Assembly (NCBI GenBank): GCA_030998225.1
Contig: JAPYXD010000727.1
Span: forward strand, 4,092,001 to 4,156,000
From: Diplolepis rosae
Taxonomy: Eukaryota > Arthropoda > Insecta > Hymenoptera > Diplolepididae
DNA: 64,000 nt
Reading direction: 5' to 3'
The number at the start of each line of letters is the position of its first letter. Within the stretch, counting starts at the first letter, position 1. This document shows positions 57,641 to 64,000 of the stretch, in pieces. The notes below the pieces were generated by a model, which was not told where the DNA came from, did not search any database, and saw nothing but the letters and a program-made list of their open reading frames with translations. The position numbers were made by a program, and so were the translations under genes.

Positions 57641-58715
57641 TAACAATGGCGGATGACTTTCGATAGACATTTTAAATTTTTACAATAAACGTAATTTGTT
57701 GAAAATATAAAAAATGTATTTGAAAAAATAAAAATGGAATTTTTTCGCCACTTTACGTGGGAAGGGCGCGTCTGGCGGGATCAGCGGTACAGTAAAAAAA
57801 CATTTAAATTACGTTCATTGTAAAAATAAAAAATGTTTATCGAAAGAGTGTCTAATTTTTTTTACTCGAAAACCTCACGTGATGGAGCAATTCTGAGTCC
57901 GGATTCGGTTTCTACGCCAAAAATTATTTCGGAAATGACTATCGGTATTTCTATAACAATCACAACCTTATATTTTGTAGACCTGTGTTATTTATGAACC
58001 AGTGGTGGTGCAGTGGCGAAATAAGAAATAACTACGTCTTCTCTTGTGAAATACATACACGTTATGTAAGTGGAAAGGGAAGATTTTGCGAGTATCCTTG
58101 AACGGGAATCTGTGAGTGTGTGTGTATATGAAACGATCAGTAATGGTGTAGTTTCTTTGGAGAATTTCAGGAGTGAAGTAGATGACAGCTTTTCCAACTA
58201 GATGATGCAAGGAGAGTGACGACGTGACAACGTCTCAACACCTTGAGTATGACATACAGCTTTGTAATGTATGCATTCCTGACGGTATGAGCATATTCCG
58301 AGTTTACACAGCAGATAAGAGACTGAGGAAGCATGACTTCTCAAGTACTTCCTCCTAGTTTCCTTCTCTTTTTCTACTTTCCGCTCTTTTCAAATTTTCT
58401 CTTGAGATGAAAATAGTAAAAACTATCACTCGTCCCTTTCAAGTGCCCATGTGGTATAAGCACTCACATTTTCTTAAATGTCTAAGGTCTTTTTAATTTG
58501 TTTATTAATAACGTATTTTCGTGGTATTCAAATGAATTAAATATATATGAATAGATATTCAAATAGAAGATATTTATCCATAATATCTAGATATTGAGAT
58601 GCTGTATTTAAATTTTGTTTTCAATACATAAGATTTTGCCGAAAGGTAACAATTGATATTCAAGTTCAATATTTAAGATATTGAAACATAAAGAGCGCGC
58701 GCATATATAAAACAT
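57641..58715. other. No gene recognised; fragment related to element A
   Basis: 57865-57995 resembles 23640-23780 of element A (GATTCGG.TTCTACG, CAAAAATTA(C/T)T.CGGAAA and TAGACCTGTGTTA). 58000-58350 is unique with normal complexity. Confidence 0.45.
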
Positions 58716-58716
58716 A

Positions 58717-58976
58717 CAATGAGAAATTCTTTTTGGAAAAACTCCTATAGATTATAGAACTTTTGAGTTATGAAGCAAATCGTGATAAGTTTTGACATAG
58801 CCATAGGAAAGATTTATAGAAGAATTACAAAATTAAATCTAAGAATAGGAAGATATCCTATTCTTACATTGTTCTATCAATCTTTCCTATGGCTATGTCA
58901 AAACTTATCACAATTTGCTGCATGACTTAAAATTTCTATAATCTATAAGAGTTTTTCCAAAAAAATGTTCTCAGTG
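58717..58976. mobile_element. 260-bp TA fold-back, CA(A/C)TGAGAA ends
   Basis: Between TA 58715-58716 and 58977-58978. Left CAATGAGAAATTCTTTTTGG and right complement CACTGAGAACATTTTTTTGG. Arms pair through CTATAGATTATAG, GTGATAAGTTTTGACATAGC and CCATAGGAAAGATT to the centre. Confidence 0.92.
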
Positions 58977-59137
58977 TAATAACGGAAAGCGGTGTATTGT
59001 ATAAATCTGCTATAAACTTATGGGCATAATAAAATATAATTTGACTTTTTCCTAGAAACTGGATGTGTTTTTATTTTACAACCTTTAAAATAATTTATTG
59101 AGTATCTTAGACATTGAGCTGTAATATCCACAACTTA

Positions 59138-59282
59138 CACTGAGAAAAAATGCTATTGAATCAATAGAATTTCTGCCAAAAGCATGTATATCATGGATTC
59201 AAATCAATATGATATAGAATTGGTAACATATTTATTGGTTCTTATAATATATTTTTATGAATTAATAGTATATATGCTTCTA
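59138..59282. mobile_element. CACTGAGAAAAAATGC fold-back, copy 2, right-truncated
   Basis: After TA 59136-59137. Same element as 12317-12476 in the opposite orientation, with an extra AATAGAATTTCTGCC-type stretch near the left. It loses its right terminal repeat at about 59282. Confidence 0.75.
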
Positions 59283-59393
59283 GTATCTTAGACATTCAAG
59301 TTTACTGACGAGAATGTATCTTGAATACTTATTTTTAATATCTAAGATAATGTGGCTCGATCTCTCAAATATTAATCGTTAATATCTGCAATC

Positions 59394-59760
59394 ATTAAAG
59401 TAGTTCGTTCACAAAAATTAGACCTCAGGCAAAAATAGATAATTTTGCTTTCAAGAAAAGAAACATTATTATTGGAGGGCTAATTTGAAAGAGAAAAGAT
59501 TATTTTCCATGAAAAAAATTTGAAACACAAAAATATAATTTTATTAATAAATTTTATTTTTGCCTAAACTTATTTTATTATCGCTTCGAGCCAAATTTTT
59601 AAATATGATGCGATTCTAATAAATCACGATTCATTTTTTTAGGAAAAAGATTCTCTACAAGTTGACCGTCTCCAATTTTTGAAAATGATTTCTTTAATGA
59701 CTGAAATTATAAAAAAACTATTTTTCAGAACAAAATTTTTATAAACATACCTTATATACC
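59394..59760 (+). repeat. Single arm of TTAA element C
   Basis: Starts near GTAGTTCGTTCACAAAAATT and follows the left arm of 27968-28633 (AGACCTCAGGCAAAAATAGA, TAATTTTGCTTTCAAGAA...). The second arm is absent. Confidence 0.75.
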
Positions 59761-59961
59761 TTATCCCTTATACTAAATTTAAAGCAGGATAATCATACTA
59801 CATTGTAAAAGTTACTATTTTTGCAAAAAATATACTTTTAGAAGTATAAAAAATTAAAATTATCGGTATTTTATAATATTTATATAGTATAAATGTATGT
59901 AATAATTCCATTTCGTAATAAATAAATAAAATTTCGAAACCTATGAAATTGATTAAGTCTA

Positions 59962-61733
59962 TCCCAGGCGGAAATTTACAACCGGCGCAGCACCGCGCCA
60001 GCACTGCCAGCGGACTTCCAGCGCTGGCATAGTGCTGGCAGTAGATCCTCATGAAGTCTGTCGCGGTGCTGGCAAAGCTTCGAAAGGTAACACCGGCATA
60101 GTGCTGACCAGCAGTGCTGCGTTAGCGCTGACTTTCAGTGCTGGCGTGGTTCTGGCGGAACTCCAATAGTTAACAACTGCATAGTGCTGACCAGCGGTAC
60201 TGCGCTAGCGCTGGCCTTCAGTGCTGGTGCGGTGCTGGCACTAGTACAAAATGTCACTCGGCTGGGAGTTGTCTTTTAGTACTGGGGCGGTACTGGAAAA
60301 TGTACCGAAAATCTGTATTGTACTTAGATAAAAAGTACAGGGAAAGTTCGAGTTAAACTCTAATATTTACCGTTTTTAACGGCAACGGAGGGATTTTCGC
60401 TTAGAAGGTTAAGTTTACTGTTTTCTCAGTAAAAAATCTGTTTTCAAGCTAGAAAATTTTTTCTGAGTAAATTGACAATACTTTTTCATTACACGTACAC
60501 AGAAAAAAAAATCTCAGTAGGTTTGACTACTTTTCAACTTACTTTCCGTAGTTCGTAAAGGCCCCAGTGTCATTTTTAAAGTTAAGTGAACTGCAGGAAC
60601 ATAGGTAAATCAAATAAGAGCAGTAATTGAATCGATGAATATTCTTAGTACATTTCAAAACTTTATTTACTTTCAAGCCGACTCTAACTTACTATTTTAA
60701 TATACAAACTTACCTACAAATACACATTCCCCTCTACACTACACAAATGCTCATATAGGTAGTATTAAAAATTATTCTTAACGCTGCGGGTTCGAGAACC
60801 CTCTCTACTTACAATTAACGCATTACTAACCTAACGACTAAGCCTCTCGGCTGTGCACGCTTGGAATACAAGAAAGAAAATAGCGCTTATAACCTTCAAC
60901 TACTGCAGGGCCGTGTAAGAAGTGTATAGGCCCCGTGTAATCGGGGATTTTTAGATTTTATCCCAATTTATGATTCTGATTAAAATATTTAAGATTTTTA
61001 ATTATTAAATCGATTTTCTATAAAATAAAATATTTTTGAAAGAAAGCGATCAAATTTTTGAATTAAAGAACATTACATAATAAAAAGATTTATATAACTT
61101 TTTAGAATCGATGGAAAGTTTAACTAATTCAAGCAATAAACTTTGGTTTACTTCAATAAAAATGTTTTTCGATCAGCGAAATTTTACTTACCATCACACC
61201 AATGCGGGCACACAAACGAATGTGTAGAATGTAATTGATTTTTTTAGAGTACTGCTCATAGCATTACTAACATGTTTGTCGGCAATGAAAGGTGATAGAA
61301 GGGCTTGGCATTAATCAAAAGTTGGTTGTTTGCTAACACTGAACGGTGGCACTGTGCCGATGCTGATCCAGTGCTGCGCCGATACTTGAAATTACGTGAT
61401 ATTTGTTGATCGCCAATACTGAAAAGCGGTACTACGCCGGTGCTGCACCGACGCTTGGCATTACTCAAAAGTTGGTTGTTTGTCAACACTGAATGTTGAT
61501 ACTGCGCCGGTGCTGATTCAGTGCTGCACCGATGCTTGGCAATACACAAATGTTGATTGTTTGCCAGCACTGAAAAGCAGTACTGCGCCGGTGTTTAGCC
61601 AGTGCCGCCCCAGTGGTGTGCCAACGCTTGTCACAGTGCTGATATGCAGCACTGGCATTACTCACGGGTTACAACCGGAACGGTACCGCGCCGGTTGTAA
61701 GGATTGGCAGTACACCGATTTTTCCGCCTGGGA
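59962..61733. mobile_element. TCCCAGGCGGAAA-ended GC-rich repeat element
   Basis: Ends TCCCAGGCGGAAA (59962-59974) and its complement (61721-61733), each followed inward by ACAACCGGCGC-like sequence. Left (to about 60260) and right (from about 61320) subterminal zones are built of GTGCTGGC, GCGCTGG and AGTGCTG words. At the right they form about four tandem units of 70-80 bp. The AT-rich middle (60300-61300) has no gene. Frames at 61256-61746 are the tandem repeat read out. Confidence 0.8.
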
Positions 61734-62640
61734 TTTTACATTATGAACTGATTCTGATCAGCGAGGGGTTGAAAATAATTTGTTGCAAAATTCTCAATTT
61801 TCGGTTATTCAAAATGACGTGAAACGTGTTCCAGGGGAAGGTGGTAAATAAGGTTTTCCCTTGTATTTGACGAAGTTCACTACTGCTCGACATTTTATCG
61901 TTCCGCTACACATTGTCTAGCCTGAGTGATGAAGGCAGACGATCGCGACAAAAACGAGAGAAAAATGTGAATAAAATTCCAAACTCGTTACCCATAAGGC
62001 TACACAGAGACTTTCGAAATCTTGTCATCTATGGAAATCTCTTGGAGTAATAATTGTGTGTTTCGATAAGGTCGCTTTAACTCCAAGCTGATATTTTAAT
62101 GTGAATTCCGGATGAAATATTTTTATTCTAGCAAATGTAAAATGCATATTACATAAAACTGCACATATGATGAATTGGGTTCAATTCGCAGAGCCAGACA
62201 CGATGATACTTCCAGTTATCATACAAGCAAATAAAACTGATATATTATCTTTTTTTTTAATAATTCTACTGATGTAGCAATACATTCTTGAAAAATCTTT
62301 TTTTTATATTTATAAAAGAGATGACAATAATCAAAAATATTTATCATATGTCTAACATTAGAGTCTTGCTCAATAGAGTAAATTAATTTCTGATTAGATG
62401 GATAGTTTTAATTTTCAAAATTTACTCATCAATTCCTGTAATGTTATATCAAACTAAAGTTAACCGTAAAGGTCAGCGCAGAGCCTACTAAGATAAGTGA
62501 ACGAACACAAAAGAAAACAAACGACAAAGACCGCGCTTTCACTAAATGGTTTAAAGCACCCGAACATATGCCCTTAAGGAAAACTACTGCGTAACATCTT
62601 TGAAAATTTTTAAAAATTTTTAAACATCATATAGGTTCAC
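61734..62640. other. No gene recognised
   Basis: 61830-62000 is unique and more complex. The remainder is AT-rich. Confidence 0.4.
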
Positions 62641-63030
62641 CCTGGCGAAAGTTCCGGATTGCAATTCATTCCGAATCAATCCGCACTATTCCGAGCCATT
62701 CCGGAATCTGATTGCGAATTAAACCAAGTTATTCCGAATGATTCCAAAGCAAATTTTTAATTCGAATCAACCCGAAGTCAATTCAAAATCAATCCCAATA
62801 AATCCGGTCAATTATATAAATATATTATATTATATTTTTATTATATTATATATATTATTATATATTATATTTATATATTATCAAATACATTTTCATTTCA
62901 TTTAAAAATACATTTCATTTATCAATATTATAAATCAATCAATCCGGATCCATTCGGATTGAAAGTTTGGACTGATTCGGATTGGTCGGATTTATTCCGA
63001 TTAAGAGTTCGGATTGATTTTAAATGGGCC
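62641..63030. repeat. ATTCCGAATCAATCCG-iterated fold-back
   Basis: ATTCCG, AATCCG, GAATCA and their complements repeat throughout. The left half carries mostly one orientation and the right half the other, around a TATAT/ATTATA-rich centre (62812-62880). Starts near ACCCTGGCGAAAGTTCCGG; the terminal match at the right is unclear. Confidence 0.7.
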
Positions 63031-63087
63031 TCTGATACTTGAATTTTGGATTTTCAATGGTTTTTTTTAAATTAAAAAACATATATA

Positions 63088-64000
63088 TATATAAATAATA
63101 ACCCGATAATGCAAGGTCAGGACTATATGGTGGATGTAGCATCACTTCCCAACCAAGCCTTAATCATTTTTGGCGAGTGGCTGAACGATTGAACAATTCT
63201 GGCCGTTTTTCTTTGACCGCTGCGTTCAATTTATCAGCTGAAGACAGTAGACATCCAAATTAATCGTTTAGTTCCTTGGAAGCAGCTCAAAAAATACCAC
63301 ACCTTTCCAATGGTCACCAAACAGACAGCATAATCTTTTTTTAATGCAATTTAGCTTTCGATGTTGTTTGTGGTGGTTCATCACAATGACCATGACCATG
63401 ATCGTTTTCAAACGACTTTATTCTAAACAATCCATTTTTCATCACCAGTGATAATTCGTTTGAAAAAAGGATCGAATTCATTGCGTTTAAGATGCAAATC
63501 AGAAGCGTTGATGCGTTTTGTTAAATAAATTTGTTTCAATTCATGTGGAATCGAAATATCAAGTTTTTTAACGAGTCCAAGACGTTGTATATGACGATTG
63601 ATTGTTGATTTGGGTATTTTTAACATTTCTTCAATCTCTCGCTCAGTAACATGACGATCCGATTCAATTATGGCTTTGATTTGGTCATCATCAGCTTCAT
63701 TTTGCCGACCTGAACGTTCCTCATCTTTGAGTGAAAAATCCCCAGTGCGGAATTTATCAAATCAATTTCGACATTGACTGTCTTTTAAGGCTTCCTCACC
63801 TTAGACATCATGTAATTTTTAGCGCCCTGTGCTGCGTTCTTTCTTTTGCGCAAATACACAACAACTGTAAACGAAATTAGGTGCAATTTGTTTGTAAAGC
63901 AAGCTAAGAGTGACAGCTAACAAATTCCAGAAGGAAAAAATCATGACATTGGAAGAAGCCATTCAAAAAGACGGTCAAATACATCTTTATGTGAAATCGG
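63088..64000 (-). pseudogene. mariner transposase copy (same lineage as 55.9 kb), truncated
   Basis: On the minus strand from about 63865: degenerate amino end, then FDKFRTGDFSLKDEERSGR.., VTEREIEEMLKIPKSTINRH and IQRLGLVKKLDISIPHELKQ. ITGDEKWIV with a stop follows, then the FFELLPRN and KEKRPEL segments. The second-Asp region (HHDNA-type) is deleted. The third Asp is Gly (ALSGYY) and the copy stops at an AT-rich tract near 63088. Sequence 63866-64000 is the 5' untranslated region, matching 55690-55897, and runs off the window. The TTAA occupied by element D at 56.1 kb is empty here. Confidence 0.92.

Noticed and set aside
61256..61746. Frames with repeating peptide blocks, suggestive of a repeat protein
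   Set aside because: They are read-outs of the 70-80-bp tandem units at the end of the 59962-61733 element; several frames on both strands are open.
1..64000. Integrated viral sequence (for example a provirus in an insect genome)
   Set aside because: No viral structural or replication protein was recognised in any frame. All recognisable proteins are mariner or pogo-like transposase remnants.

Overview
This is a 64 kb stretch of AT-rich, repeat-dominated eukaryotic nuclear DNA. The mariner transposase remnants, Tc1-type and pogo-type ends, TA- and TTAA-flanked non-autonomous elements and tRNA-like repeats all point to an arthropod. An insect, perhaps a hymenopteran, is my best guess, but that rests only on the general look of the mariner lineages. 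I could not support any intact host protein-coding gene, rRNA, functional tRNA or CRISPR array. The window is best read as intergenic or intronic DNA built from layers of DNA transposons.

Three kinds of mobile DNA dominate. (1) mariner (D,D34D) elements: six remnants (7.7, 22.2, 25.0, 33.3, 34.4 and 55.7 kb) plus a seventh at the right edge. All are broken by deletions, stops or lost catalytic aspartates. (2) Elements flanked by an exact or near-exact TTAA: about fourteen insertions of ten or so families (11.1, 13.2, 15.7, 22.9, 23.9, 28.0, 28.6, 29.4, 30.9, 31.3, 37.9, 40.6, 42.2, 46.8, 50.0, 56.1 kb). Most begin with GG after the TTAA, carry 15-50 bp or longer terminal inverted repeats, and have no recognisable transposase. 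(3) TA-flanked fold-back elements: three 279-bp copies starting CACGGAGAAA (3.2, 31.7, 32.7 kb), two Tc1-like 0.8-kb palindromes (21.1, 53.8 kb), a pogo-like derivative (18.0 kb) and others.

Layout. 0-6.3 kb: fragments of a large palindromic repeat (called F1 here), a Tc1-like copy and two small elements. 7.7-10.6 kb: a mariner split by a TA element, half of an inverted repeat pair, and a 0.9-kb palindrome. 11-20 kb: TTAA elements, a TCGGGTAG-repeat element, fold-backs and a composite TA element carrying the pogo derivative. 21-25 kb: a palindromic Tc1-like element, then mariner containing TTAA element A containing TTAA element B. 26-32 kb: tRNA-like modules, then abutting TTAA elements that share one TTAA (twice). 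32.6-35.9 kb: a four-level nest. 36-51.8 kb: more TTAA elements and three F1 copies, one apparently full-length. 52-64 kb: a second Tc1-like palindrome, a mariner holding a TTAA element, a GC-rich repeat element at 60-61.7 kb, and a second mariner copy that preserves the unoccupied TTAA site.

The parts do not form a pathway. What they give is a relative insertion history: older Tc1 and mariner copies serve as targets for TTAA and TA elements, which are themselves re-targeted. Several insertion sites can be checked inside the window because an empty paralogue is present.
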